Source: Phlegmacium glaucopus (Eukaryota > Basidiomycota > Agaricomycetes > Agaricales > Cortinariaceae). Taken from it: DNA of 49,068 nt. A model generated the notes under the pieces. The model was not told where the DNA came from. It did not search any database and saw only the letters and a program-made list of their open reading frames with translations. Of this stretch, positions 10,901-23,742 are shown in pieces. The stretch spans positions 257,652-306,719 of the forward strand of contig MU130011.1 in assembly GCA_015039465.1 (NCBI GenBank), written 5' to 3'. The first letter of the stretch is position 1, and each line of letters starts with the position of its first letter. The translations under genes were made by a program, and so were the position numbers.

Positions 10901-13900
10901 AGAATATCCATTATATGACAGTGACTGTGGTGTGAATGACCCGTTAGTGCTAGGCCCAGAGTTCCTGCTGGGACCGGCAATTGGCTTCTCCTCTGTGTCC
11001 ATGTCACATCCATCAAAGGCTTCATATAGCAAGTTCTTCACGTCGGTCAGCGTCAGGGTGTCCAACTGGCTGTCGACCTGATACTTCCCTCAAAGCCTTG
11101 AGGTGTAAGATATGATGAGTTGCCGCAATCCTCTGTTCTTCCATGCTGATCATTAACAAACACATGGTCTGATTGGCCTTTACAACCTCCCCTAAAACAC
11201 TATGCAGTCTTTCCTTGCACACCGCCGATTTGCAGGTGTTCCGGGCGGTTGTGTCCAGAGGTGCAGTTCCAGCTCCAGGGGACGTGTGTTTATTCGGCCG
11301 AAGGGCACCATACTACCGATCGGACAATGTTAACAGAGTCCGGATCCACTGAAATAACTTACTTTGAAGATGTGCCATGAGAAGGCTTTCTCTCCGTCTA
11401 CTTGTACTTGTGGATGGCTCTGCCATTGGTCTTCCCTATTCCACCAATCATTGTAATACTCCTCGAAAACTTCAGTCGGGTCCTGGGGATCAGGTATATG
11501 TTCTATCTCCTGCCACATTGCCTTGGACAACGTAAATTCCGGGCCACCATTGGAGTGGATGGACTGTGACAGTCCCCGAAGGAAGTTGGGGATGTCGAGG
11601 AAAATATTGTAATAGGCCGCGTTATACCCGATGATGCCCATTGCAACATCCTACTTATAAATTAGTCTCACCTTTTTAAACTTTAACTTTGATGCACTTA
11701 CTAATTTGTTTTGCAAGCCCATCCACCACCACTGCACAGCTTCGGGCGGCGGTGCTGATATCGCCCATTTGCACAGAGCAGCCCGGAGCCTTGATGTCAT
11801 GTAGTTGAGCTGTGCCATCTCTTCATTGTCAGTTTTCCGTTGCTGGGACACTGGGAGATACTGGAACTTGTCAATGATTGTCGGTTTTTCACAGTCAGAC
11901 ATAGTGGTCATAGATCGTAAAAAAAAAGCGATCAATCGGATTTCAAATTCTGGATCGGAGTTACAATTGTGGGGAACCAAATACAGACGGATCAGAGTCA
12001 AAGTCGGCCCAGGTTTCCTTGAATACCCGCCTAGCTTGTTGGCCCATCTCTGACCACATTGCTTTTTGGCGTTCTGCATAAGCTTGATGTCCATCAGTCA
12101 ACTCGGGGTCGGACAATTGCCATGTGGTCCATTGGCTGTGCCGAAAAGTAAAATAGTTGGTAGCCCAATGCATTTCATTTCGAGTAAGAATTACTTCTTC
12201 CTGCCATCGGTGTAGTTGTGCCCTCACTCAAAGCCAATGGACCCGATAGACTGTTTTCATACTGAGTCGGGCACACAGAGAACACTGGAAACTCACATTC
12301 TGTCAGGTGGGTGTCAGTCGGCTCTACACCGTGGGTTGTCCATATCCAGGATAGTTGAGTTTGGCTGGACCCTGGAATATTGGGATTGGAAATAGCAGAG
12401 CTAACTTTGATGTCGTCGTAAGTAAGTTCCTTGTACACAGTCAGCTCGGCCGACTCCATGCCTAGGCTCAACATTGCATGTCGGGTCCGTCGGTAGAGTC
12501 TACATTGTAGAACCAAAGTCCTATGGACAGCTTGAATGGATGATCGGGTTTGGGCTCGACGGGCTTTATCATTTGCAGGCTGTAGAATTCTCTTGTACTT
12601 AAACGCTTCTTGACCAATTATGGTTCGTATTTCTGCAAGGCAATCGTTGGTGTGTCCCCTCCGTAGCTCAAGCTCCTTCTCCATGAACCGGGTGAGTAGC
12701 AGACGGTGAGGAGATTCTTGAGGGAGGGCGCGATGGAAAATAATTCCGGTCGGGCAGCATCAGCAGGTATTTCAGGAGGGTCAATCGGATCCCAATCCTC
12801 CTCAAAGTCGGTTTGGCCCAGCTCAATTAGTCGAACACATTCCATGAATGCCTCCCCAAGGTACTTCTGGGATTCTGTGTTAAACTTTGACATCGACTTG
12901 ACAAGATTGTCACGTTGTTTTCCCAATGATGAGATATTTTCTGCTGTTGGATGGTGCCTCATCCGGCTAAAAAATTGAACGATCTCCAACCTTCACCGAT
13001 CAGCAAGTGGGAGGATTCCAGGCAAGTTTGGATGGTCTTACTGTTGCTCCTCAAGCTTGAGACCGGCCATCAACCATGCAGTTTCCGCTGCAACCCCTCA
13101 CTCTTGCTTTTTCAACAAATCAAGTCTCTTCTCAGCCAAAGTCGGGACTGGCCATAAGGTAAGTCTCATAATATATCAATGGAGTGAACCGACCTTTTTT
13201 AATGTGAGGAGCCATTACATTCATCTCAGCTGGACACTTGGTGCGCAGGACTTCAGCCTCCGATATTTCCTTCTCCCATAGTGCCATCTGCTCAGCGGTC
13301 GGCACCGTTGATAAGTCCTGGAAGTATGCTGTGCTGTCCAGCTCATTTTTGATGGCCCGGTTATATTTGTTGATGATGGTTCGGGCTATTATAATTACAC
13401 AGTTTGAAATCTGCCAAGCCATAATGAAACAATTGACTCACTGATTGAAACAATTTTTTTCCAGTTGCTATCATTCATGTGATCATCCAGAACCTCCGAT
13501 CGGTGGGCAACTGATGCAGTTCGCATGCTTGGGGAAATGCTGTTTAAAGTACTCCACAATGTCTCCAGGATTTCCCCATCCACCATCCCTGCCCCTTTCA
13601 TGAAGCTAGTCGCGAACTGGAAGAAACAAGAATCTTGGTGGCCATGGACATGAATGGGGTGTCCTGGGGTGTCCTGGGATGTCCTGAGTAGTGATGTGAT
13701 ACTAACAAATTACCCAAGGCTACCTAGGGCCAAAATCATTTTTCCTGATGTCATTAACGAACGCACGGTCTGATTGGCCTTTACAACCTCCCCTAAAACA
13801 CTATGCAGTCTTTCCTTGCACACCACCGATTTGCAGGTGTTCCGGGCGGTTGTGTCCGGAGGTGCAGTTCCAGCTCCAGGGGACGTGTGTTTATTCAGCT

Positions 13901-16900
13901 GAAGGGCACCATACTACCAATCGGACAACATTAACAGAGTCCGGATCCACTGAAATAACTTACTTTGAAGATATGCCATGAGAAGGCTTTCTCTCCGTCT
14001 ACTCGTACTTGTGGATGGCTCTGCCATTGGTCTTCCCTATTCCACCAATCATTGTAATACTCCTCAAAAACTTCAGTCGGGTCCTGGGGATCAGGTATAT
14101 GTTCTATCTCCTGCCACATTGCCTTGGACAACGTAAATTCTGGGCCACCATTGGAGTGGATGGACTGTGACAGTCCCCGAAGGAAGTTGGGGATGTCAAG
14201 GAAAATATTGTAATAGGCCGCGTTATACCCGATGATGCCCATCACAACATCCTACTTATAAATTAGTCTCACCTTTTTAAACTTTAACTTTGATGCACTT
14301 ACTAATTCATTTTGCAAGCCCATCCACCACCACTGCACAGCTTCGGGCGGCAGTGCTGATATCGCCCATTTGCACAGAGCAGCCCGGAGCCTTGATGTCA
14401 TGTAGTTGAGCCGTGCCATCTCTTCATTGTCAGTTTTCCGTTGCTGGGACACTGGGAGATACTGGAACTTGTCAATGATTGTCGGTTTTTCACAGTCAGA
14501 CATAGTGGTCATAGATTGTAAAAAAAAAGCGATCAATCGGATTTCAAATTCTGGATCGGAGTTACAATTGTGGGGAACCAAATACAGACAGATCAGAGTC
14601 AAAGTCGGCCCAGGTTTCCTTGAATACCCACCTAGCTTGTTGGCCCATCTCTGACCACATTGCTTTTTGGCATTCTGCATAAGCTTGATGTCCATCAGTC
14701 AACTCGGGGTCGGACAATTGCCATGTGGTCCATTGGCTGTGCCGAAAAGTAAAATAGTTGGTAGCCCAATGCATTTCATTTCGAGTAAGAATTACTTCTT
14801 CCTGCCATCGGTGTAGTTGTGCCCTCACTCAAAGCCAATGGACCCGATAGACTGTTTTCATACTGAGTCGGGCACACAGAGAACACTGGAAACTCACATT
14901 CTGTCAGGTGGGTGTCAGTCGGCTCTACGCCGTGGGTTGTCCATATCCAGGATAGTTGAGTTCGGCTGGACCCTGGAATATTGGGATTGGAAATAGCAGA
15001 GCTAACTTTGATGTCATCGTAAGTAAGTTCCTTGTACACAGTCAGCTCGGCCGACTCCATGCCTAGGCTCAACATTGCATGTCGGGTCCGTCGGTAGAGT
15101 CTACATTGTAGAACCAAAGTCCTATGGACAGCTTGAATGGATGATCGGGCTCGGGTTCGACGGGCTTTATCATTTGCAGGCTGTAGAATTCTCTTGTACT
15201 TAAACGCTTCTTGACCGATTATGGTTCGTATTTCTGCAAGGCAATCGTTGGCGTGTCCCCTCCGTAGCTTGAGCTCCTTCTCCATGAACCGGGTGAGTAG
15301 CAGACGGTGAGGAGATTCTTGAGGGAGGGCTGAAGGAAGTGCAATGGAAAATAATTACGGTCGGGCAGCATCAGCAGGTATTTCAGGAGGGTCAATTGGA
15401 TCCCAATCCTCCTCAAAGTTGGTTTGGCCCAGCTCAATTAGTCGAACACATTCCACGAATGCCTCCCCAAGGTACTTCTGGGATTCTGTGTTAAACTTTG
15501 ACATCGACTTGACAAGATTGTCACGTTGTTTTCCCAACGATGAGATATTTTCTGCTGTGCCCCATCCGGCTAAAAAATTGAACAATCTCCAACCTTCACC
15601 GATCAGCAAGTGGGAGGATTCCAGGCAAGTTTGGATGGTCTTACTGTTGCTCCTCAAGCTTGAGACCGGCCATCAACCATGCAGTTTCCGCTGCAACCCC
15701 TCACTCTTGCTTTTTCAACAAATCAAGTCTCTTCTCAGCCAAAGTCGGGACTGGCCATAAGGTAAGTCTCATAATATATCAACAGAGTGAACCGACCTTT
15801 TTTAATGCGAGGAGCCATTACATTCATCTCAGCTGGACACTTGGTGCGCAGGACTTCAGCCTCCGATATTTCCTTCTCCCATAGTGCCATCTGCTCAGCG
15901 GTCGGCACCGTTGATAAGTCCTGGAAGTATGCCGTGCTGTCCAGCTCATTTTTGATGGCCCAGTTATATTTGTTGATGATGGTTCGGGCTATTATAATTA
16001 CACAGTTTGAAATCTGCCAAGCCATAATGAAACAATTGACTCACTGATTGAAACAATTTTTTTCCAGTTGCTATCATTCATGTGATCATCCAGAACCTCC
16101 GATCGGTGGGCAACTGATGCAGTTCGCATGCTTGGGGAAATGCTGTTTAAAGTACTCCACAATGTCTCCAGGATTTCCCCATCCACCATCCCTGCCCCTT
16201 TCATGAAGCTAGTCGCGAACTGGAAGAAACAAGAATCTTGGTGGCCATGGACATGAAACATCCCGATAGCCTTTTCAAGCTCGGCCGGGGGGAGGGAAAT
16301 ATAAGGGCTGGCAGCAAAACGTGATTCTATATGCTTGTAGTATTGACACACAATGTCGTAGATCTCCAACAGCTTGCAAACACTGACACAGTTAGTAGTT
16401 TGGTATGTTTCCGATAGGGAGTAGTCAATGCACTTCTGCTGTTCCCCCTTTGTAAAATTCACACAACTCGACGGTGCATAGCAACCATGCCGAGCACATG
16501 CATGCACTCTGATCCCGGTGATGTCTTTGATTCCCGATCCGGTGTTGGAGTCCAGAATGGCCTGAAAGCTACTTTCCAGCGATTCACAAGGATCTTTCTA
16601 GGAGATTAATTCAGAGTTGTGCCGGTCACCATTAACAAGAAAAACAACTTCTTTTGTCGCCTTGGCCTCTTTTATTTTTATGTGAGAAGCATAAGGTACT
16701 CTTGCTGTCATCATCCCTTCTCCATCAATTAACCAGACATCATCATGAGGTCGTGTTTGTTTGATGTGATTGGCTGTAAAGTTTCCATCGACCACAAAGC
16801 TTCGCATGGTTTCATGACTTGAATATTTCTTAAGCATTCAACAGGGAAGCAGAAATGGAACTCTTACGCGGTGTATCGTGTCATATGATCGGCTGGGAGG

Positions 16901-18207
16901 TTGACACCCGGTTGAGGACAAGCAGCACAAAAGAGAGCCATTGAACCTTTGCTGGGGGTCACCAACCGGTGGCCGATCCCGAACCACTTCCTCAGCTTGA
17001 GGTTCCTCCATTGTCGTGTTGCCCAACAAAATTCATTGTATCGGTTCGGCACTGAGTGAGGAAATGCAGGATTGGTCAATCTTCGTAGTTTCTGATAATA
17101 TTGATAGGCTGATGTCTTGCATTCAAGATTCGACAACCGGTAGTCATCCAGACAATGAAAGCTGAAAACAGTCTTGATCTTCTCGTAGCTTGCAGCCAGC
17201 ATCTGCAAATCTAACAAGTGTTCATCCGGTTTGCCAACTTGCTCAGCGTCATCTGGCCTGCCAGCTTCCTCTGCTTTTTCCAGACAAGCACACCAGATAG
17301 CAGGGAGTGAAATCAAGCCTGATGCATCAACGATAAGAATATGTTCAATGTCCAAGTCATCCATTGTGGGGGTTGGGGTCCTGAGCGGAACAGGGCCAGT
17401 TTGTAACATCGGGATATCGTGCCATTCAGGGTCCTCAGGATCATACTCTGCTTCGGTTGAGTCAGAGTCGGATGGGTTACTTTCATGTGGCTGCAGTTCG
17501 GGTGATCGCAGAGGAGGTTCTCAGTTGCTAAAGTATCCTCCCGATCCTTTCGGGCCTCAAGGTCCCGACATGCCTCAAGTAAGACCCCTTGAGAGGGGCA
17601 TTTCTCTCCCATATGGCCGACAGATAGCCTTACACCCACCTCCCATAAACCTGCATCTTGGAAAAACCACCCAGTCCATTTTTGTAATCGGTGATAGATA
17701 AGCTGTTTGTGAGTTATACGACAGCATTCCCGACAAAACATAGGCCGGCTCAGACAACACAAACATCGCCAACGGGCCAACTTTGTACAGCAGGTGCAGG
17801 TTTTCACATTGTTTGCTTCAGTGCGGAGCAAATGCTTCAGATAGGCTGATCTCTTTGGTAGCCATTGCCGCATATAATTGTTCTGACTCTATTCAAAAAT
17901 CAGCTCAGCACAGATTGGGTGCAGAATTTAATACATTGCCATATGATGCTCTTATGTCTTCATCAGTCGGCAAGGTGGCATCCAGGTACATTGAGTAATT
18001 GGTTTCCCCTAAGTCATTTTGTTCACCGTAGTGTCTGAGGGGCACAGATGGGGGTTCGGGGACAGGGAGTGGTTGCTTAGAGGGAGCGCTGTGGGAGGAA
18101 CATGGCATTTGCTTGTATGTCTTGCCAGTGTTGATTGTTCGTCCCCCGATCCTTCGATAAGATCCTTCCTGAAACTTGTCTGGCATTCTTTGCGCACGGG
18201 ACGACAT
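10871..18207 (-). CDS. KDZ transposase with CxC2 cysteine cluster; 3' half duplicated
   Basis: Read on the minus strand from an ATG at 18,207. Exon 1 ends near 17,942 and splices in phase over a 46-bp intron to the cysteine cluster (TCTCCTKLARWRCLCC...MFCRECCRITH), the CxC2-like domain of KDZ transposases. Then follow 'LSNLECKTSAYQYYQKLRRLTN', split here as LSNLECKTSAYQ and YYQKLRRLTN, 'RQWRNLKLRKW', 'FCAACPQPGVNLP' and 'VVDGNFTANH'. The catalytic core holds 'EIYDIVCQYYKH', 'HVHGHQDSCFFQ' and 'GEILETLWSTLNS'. The likely acidic residues are D of DGNF, D of YDIVCQ and E of the GE/LETLW motif. The C-terminus has 'WLRARAQLHRWQEEV' and 'EMHWATNYF'. The enzyme would cut and paste the element. From HVHGH onward the gene is present twice (16,257-13,746, then 13,654-11,147), followed by one unique tail. 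The first copy can still complete a KDZ protein. Exact splicing in the middle is uncertain. Confidence 0.85.
11147..13654 (-). repeat. Tandem duplication, distal copy of KDZ 3' half
   Basis: This 2.5-kb segment is about 97% identical (by eye) to 13,746-16,257, at an offset of about 2,601-2,603. It encodes HVHGHQDSC through the C-terminal KDZ region a second time. It lacks the upstream YDIVCQ and DGNF exons. It ends in the unique C-terminal tail (11,146-10,871) that presumably belonged to the original gene. Confidence 0.95.
13746..16257 (-). repeat. Tandem duplication, proximal copy of KDZ 3' half
   Basis: This copy is contiguous with the 5' half of the transposase. The junction with the distal copy, 13,655-13,745, contains short direct repeats of 'ggtgtcctgg' type. 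That spacer is not part of either copy. Most differences from the distal copy are transitions at CpG sites. Confidence 0.95.
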
Positions 18208-18989
18208 TAGAGGTTTGATAAAATTTATATAGCTGGGTCTTTATATACTACTGGCTATCCACCTCATTGCAAACACGTTGCCTGGCACGTTGCCTGGCAC
18301 GTTGCTAACTGAGTAATAAATGCCCATAGCACTAAACAGGCATAATATCTGTACCATGCCCAATTGTGGACCGGCCAGGTCACACCATGCGAACCGGGCC
18401 ACATGGACCCTGCTGTCAGCCTGACCCGATTGCCCATACTTGCAGACTGGCATGCCCGATTGTGGACTGGCCAGACACAACTGGCGTTGATCCTTCCGAA
18501 CAGGCCGTGGGAGAATCAGCTTATTTCATTATGTAATACTAATGAAAGTCTCCCTTACTGATCGGCAGTCACCCAGTCGTCATACACAATGGGCGCAATA
18601 GCAAAAGGCCAGCTAGTACAATACTGAGCAAATCACATGGCCCCCTGGAAGATCGGCACTTATGTTAGCCGATATTGGAAAACAATGGACGAGCGCGAGG
18701 TCGGTATAAGGTATTTGTTTTCACTCATACTTCTGTCTACAAGTTTCAAAACCTCCTTTTTTACAGACTGTACGTGTGCCGAAGAAGGTAAGTCGTTTAG
18801 GATATTAGGCCGATCGCAGAAACTGACTGTTCTCAAGCGAGTCATTGCACATATGGTCCAGATAGGGTGTTGTCGGACAGACCATCTGGCAGTTCCGCTC
18901 AGATGTGTTAGAAAACTTTAGCATTCGGACGTGTATATATTGTTTCTTTAGCTACATGTATTGCTCTGAAAAGTCAGGTGATGTTGCCA
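18208..18989. other. Region upstream of the KDZ gene
   Basis: This is the promoter side of the transposase. A 12-bp unit 'cacgttgcctgg' is repeated 2.7 times at 18,274-18,305. Near-copies of 'attgtggac(c/t)ggccag' occur at about 18,363 and 18,461. A TATA-like 'ttatatag' is on the minus strand near 18,225-18,245. The 94-codon ORF at 18,637-18,921 has no recognisable motif and is not called. Confidence 0.4.
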
Positions 18990-19522
18990 ATACACAGGTA
19001 GAACTGGCTGGAAATCGGGTGGTCACCCAACCAAGTATCTAGGGTGGTCAGTCACCCTGATTCATTTCCAACCCAAATATTTCCTACTGGCAATTGATTT
19101 GATGCTGACCCGGTAGGCCCAGAATGTTTCCAGATTATTTTTTCTAGCTACTGACCGAATATTTTCTAGCTACCGACCAATTTGATTCAGACCCAGGAGG
19201 CCCAAAGTATTTTCGGGCTAGCTACCAACTCGGTTGGGACTCAGTGCTGGCTGGGATATTTTCCAGCTGGCTACTAATTCTGACCCAGTCCAACATGTTT
19301 CTGACTGACTGGGTCATCATGCCAGTCCTGACCGGTTAGGTTGTCATCCCGATTACAGTTTCAGAACAGTCACCCGACTGTCCCTCCCTGGTGGGGCATC
19401 AGCTCACTGGTCTATGACCAACATATCCCAACCGTGAGCTTACTCCGCTGTTTGGACTACAACCGTACATAATGCGTTTTCGCCTTTCGGTCTTTGACCT
19501 GAGGAATGGGCTATCATATGTG
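18990..19522. repeat. Right-end repeat of the composite element, copy 1
   Basis: This stretch contains the left-block motifs in inverted orientation ('gacccggtaggccc', 'attttctagctac'). From about 19,030 to 19,522 it is about 95% identical to 26,410-26,905. Both copies end at 'ggaatgggctatcatatgtga', after which the sequences are unrelated, so 19,522 is probably a true element end or an insertion edge. It is non-coding. Confidence 0.75.
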
Positions 19523-22005
19523 ATCTGACAACTACACGATGCTTACCTATAACATACCAAACAATCCTTCTGCCCTCGTATGCACCTCCAATTTCCAACA
19601 TGAAGCTCATGCTGCTTTCTAATCGAATGGATCAATACTTGATACTGGAGCTAGCACTCATTTCTCTCCCGAAAAGTCCAAGTTCCTAAATTATCAAGAG
19701 ATCAATCCGGAACTGGTAAAAGCAGCCGATAGATGTACGTTCAAAGCCTTAGGGAAAGGAGACCTCCAAATAGAACTACCAAATGGAGATTCAAAACCCA
19801 CTCTCATTATGCTCAAAAATGTGTACTACTCACCAATGCTTGCTTTCACTCTCATATCTGTTGGAATCCTGGATCGAGCTGGCTATACCTTATATATTAA
19901 AACCGGTAAATGTGTAATCCAAAGCCCAAGAGGCAAAGCAATTGCCCAAATTCCACTCATACGAGGTTTATACCAAGTAAACCAACTGCTGAGGTTGATT
20001 AAATCACCCACTGCAAATGCTACAATCAAACCGATGTCAATTAGCAAGTTGCATAAGAAAATGGGTCACATAAATTGTGATGACTTATGCAAAATGGTTA
20101 GAAACGGAATGGTAACAGGAGTCGATATCAATCTCACTTCCAAACCCAAGTTTTGTGAACCCTGCATAAAAGCAAAAGCAACTCAGAAACCATTTCCTAA
20201 AAGAAGCAAAACCAAATATCAGCAATATGGTGATAAAGTGGTTGCTGATACCTGGGGTCCAGCTCCAGTAGAATTGCTTGGTTGAAATAAATACTACCAG
20301 CTATACCAGGACCTGTTGAGTCACGAGGAACGAGTCTACTTCTGTCAAGCAAAGTCAGAAGGGTTTGAAAACTACCAGAAGTATGAAGCTTGGGTAAAAG
20401 GCCAACATGGGACAACGATAAATATTTTTTGGATCTGATCGAGGTGGCGAATTCACTAGTAAAGTCTTCAATGAACACCTTAAAAAATCCAGAAAAGTTT
20501 GTCATCTCACTGTCCATGATTCTCCACCATCAAATGGATCAGCCGAACGAGCCAATCAAACACATGTCAAATGCGCGCTCGCAATGATAACAGCTTCCAA
20601 ACTCCCAAAAAACCTATGGGCCGAAGCTATATCACATAGCGTATGGATTCATAATTGTGTACCTACTCGATCTATAAATGAAAATCAAACCCCCTATGAG
20701 AAAGTGACCGGAAAGAAACCTGACCTTTCGCAATTGCACGATTGGGGGGCTACAGCTTGGGTGAAGAAACTAAATGTTTCTAAACTCAATTCTAAAGTTG
20801 AGAAGGGACATTTTGTGGGTTATGATGATGAATTGAAAGGTCTCAGGATTTACTGGCCTGAGAAAGGAAGGTTTCAATTGAGAGAGATGTTTATTTTAAC
20901 AAAAATGAAGTCTTACAATCAAGTGACGTCCAGGTTGAGGGGGAGTGGGATATATTCTCCAATTCAGGCGGTGCTAAAACACCTAACAACACTCTCAAAC
21001 CTCCTAAAATCACTCCCAATGAACCTAAAGTTCAAAATGAAACAAATCAACCCCAAGATCTCAACAATGAAGCTGAGAACTTACCATTTCCACCCAATGT
21101 TGAATCTCAAGTACCCAATCTACAACCAAACGAGTCTCAGTCTACATCCACAACTCGTCAAAAAGAGAGACAAAACTCACTTAAAGGCCTACAGCAATAT
21201 AATTCCAATGAATATGGTCGTGGAAAACGAACGTGAGAGAATGCAATAGTTAATCCTGATGTTCTAAATTCAGCATGGAGAAAGTGTTTTCACAGTTGAA
21301 ACAAGCGAAGACCTAGAGCCAGGGGGAGTGGAGTTGAATGTTTGTGAAACTGAGTGGTTTCACAAAGAATTGGAGACGGCAATGGTCGCTAATCAAGAGG
21401 ACAAACCCACCTTAAGAGAAGCACTTGGCGGTCATGAGAGAAAAGAATGGATGGATGCAATAGAAGCGGAACTTACCCAGATTGAAAAGTTACACACCTG
21501 GGACCTTATTGATACACAACATAGTACCAATGTGATACCATGCTGATACATTTTTCACTGTAAATGTGATGCCGATGGGAATATTGCTTGATATAAGGCT
21601 AGCTTAGTCACAAAAGGGTATAGACAGGAGTTTGGTGTCAATTACACTGAAACTTTCGCTCCCACAGTCCGCCCTGTAAGCCTATGCATCTTATTGTCTT
21701 TTGTTGCTCAAAAACATGCTTTTATTCATCAAATTGATGTCAAAAATGCCTATCTTAATGCCTACCTACAAGAGGATGAAGTGATTCACATGAATATCCC
21801 CCCTCTATATCATGAATTTCGCAATTTACCCAACAATTTGTGAAATACCAAGAATCTAGTATGTTGACTTTGTCGCCCACTCTATGGGACTAAACAAGGT
21901 GCTTGCGCTTGGTACCTTGAAGTTGTCGACACATTTACTGGACTTGGATTTACGGTTTCAAAGGCTGATGAAGCCGTATTCTACAAACTCGACAATGATA
22001 AGTAC
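19523..22005 (+). pseudogene. Copia (Ty1) retrotransposon: protease, integrase and first half of RT, decayed
   Basis: The order of domains is Copia: protease (SILDTGASTHFSPEKSK, about 19,630), GAG-pre-integrase zinc knuckle (LHKKMGHINCDD...FCEPCIKAKA, about 20,045-20,180), integrase core fragments (20,280-20,900), and reverse transcriptase (YKARLVTKGYRQEFGVNY; IHQIDVKNAYLNAYLQEDE, with the first catalytic Asp; 21,590-22,005). Gag and the 5' LTR are missing. Multiple stops and frameshifts interrupt it, including TGA at 20,282, 21,544 and 21,589. In the 21,540-21,600 stretch the expected arginines are repeatedly Cys or stop, as CpG decay would give. The normal reading stops exactly at 22,005, in the middle of RT (FYKLDNDKY); the rest is in the mirror block that follows. 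Confidence 0.85.
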
Positions 22006-22380
22006 TGTTAGGGAACGTAAGGACCCAGGAACCAAGTTGAATTCTAAGGTGGTTATCAAATATAACCACCTTACACCTATATACTACAAGTGTGTGAGCC
22101 AATATGACTATATATGGCTAGGGCATAATAGAAGGTAGGGTGCGTGTGATAAGTACAAGAATAGAAACTGACATCTCACGATGTCATTGGCGAAGTGTCA
22201 ACTACTACAACAATAAGAGGGAGTCTTTCTCTTCTTCATTATTCATATTATACTACTGACTTTCCTGAATGTGGAGTCACTATTATTTGTGACTCCACAG
22301 TGTATTTGCTCTCACTAGAAATTCATTTTTCTTTAATACATTACAATTCATTTACCTATTCATCACATTAATCAAGTTGT
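22006..22380. mobile_element. Mirror-image Copia 3' LTR
   Basis: Read backwards from 22,380, this begins TGTTGAACTAATTAC directly after the mirrored polypurine tract (22,381-22,389, gagggggag) and ends ...GGGATTGT at 22,006. The terminal CA would be supplied by 25,212-25,213 if the block were put back, making about 377 bp. Read forwards, the same DNA begins TGTTAGGG, which looks like an LTR start by chance. Confidence 0.7.
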
Positions 22381-23742
22381 GAGGGGGAGTTCTGTTTATA
22401 CCCCAATTGCTTCGGGTTCTTCCAGAGCTTTTCGTTGTTTAAACAAAGCGCGTTCACTAAATCACTTCTATAACCGTTAGTATAACCTTCATCCCGTCAT
22501 GAACTATTTTTATACCGACCTTCTCTGTCAAACTGTTTACTTTACTTTTACTCACAGCTATACAAACCACACTGGCACTTTACAAGTCAGAAACCTGTTT
22601 GTCTATCGTGGAACTAATAGTGTTTTCTCTCATCATCCATTTCATTTTTTCTTTTATAATCTTTTAAGTCTCTCTTTGAATACTTAGGTATTATACAGGA
22701 ACCTTCTTACTCATTCCCGTTGTATAAGTCGAAGCCACGACCTATTTCACTACTGTCCAACGAAAAATGTCGAGGTCCTCTGCTAAGGTTGCGGTTATTT
22801 CATATACTTTGGCCTATAACTCACAGCTACATCTACCCTCCGGGTCAGACGTAACCTTATCGGTCAATAGAACGACACTCATGACGGGTTATATTCAACA
22901 TCCAGAAATCTTGGATTATTTATGAACTTTTGTGCTTACTGTCGAAAATTCACTCAACATACCCCCCAAAGTTCTATGACTCTGTTCCAACTTTGTCGTT
23001 TACTATACAACCCTGCTCAGTAATGTCACTGCATGTATTCGCTCGACTAGTAAAGTGTCATGAAGTAGAAGAGTGATCCCCATTCCTCCCATCCGCTTTA
23101 CGGAGCACTCAGGCCACAATTCAGCTAAGACCCAAGGTTGCCACATTGACGTCATACGCTCAGAAGATTTGGTTTTGCTTGTTATTAAACAAGTTATATT
23201 CTGTTAACCCTATCTCTATAACATACTCAAAACTCTAGCGACTATACTAAATTTAGACGTATTCGTACCAAAAACGTTAAAAATAGATAATAAAGTCGTA
23301 TTTATAATTAATTACGTGGTTATTGACTAATTATGTTGACTATTATTTATTCCCTTAGTCTCAACAGATGGGATGTTGACGACTAATCTGGATAATGACA
23401 CACTGAATTTACGTATATCAATTATTCACACCAGTTATCTGATAGTAAACAATGTGATGTTTAACGTACAGACCTAATTTTGGTTATTTAGGTACTTATA
23501 GGAATATCTGAACCGTGTCCTTTTCAATTTATTTGTTATAACCCAATCGTTTACAGTACCCCACACTAAAACCTCGTTGTCTTATAATAATTATTTATAA
23601 GTCCCCTTCAACCACGGGATCGTTGTCACCTTCGTCTTATTGGTTCTATCACCTTGGTACACTAACACACCCTTAGTACTACTAATTCCTATCCCCCTCA
23701 CGACTTGTTAGTATTTCTAACAAAGGTCCGTGTTATCCTCCA

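Noticed and set aside
18637..18921. 94-codon + strand ORF upstream of KDZ
   Set aside because: No motif, intron logic or conservation visible; consistent with chance.
22006..22380. Forward LTR starting TGTTAGGG at 22,006
   Set aside because: It looks right by chance; the polypurine tract and coding context fit only the backward reading, which places the LTR end here.
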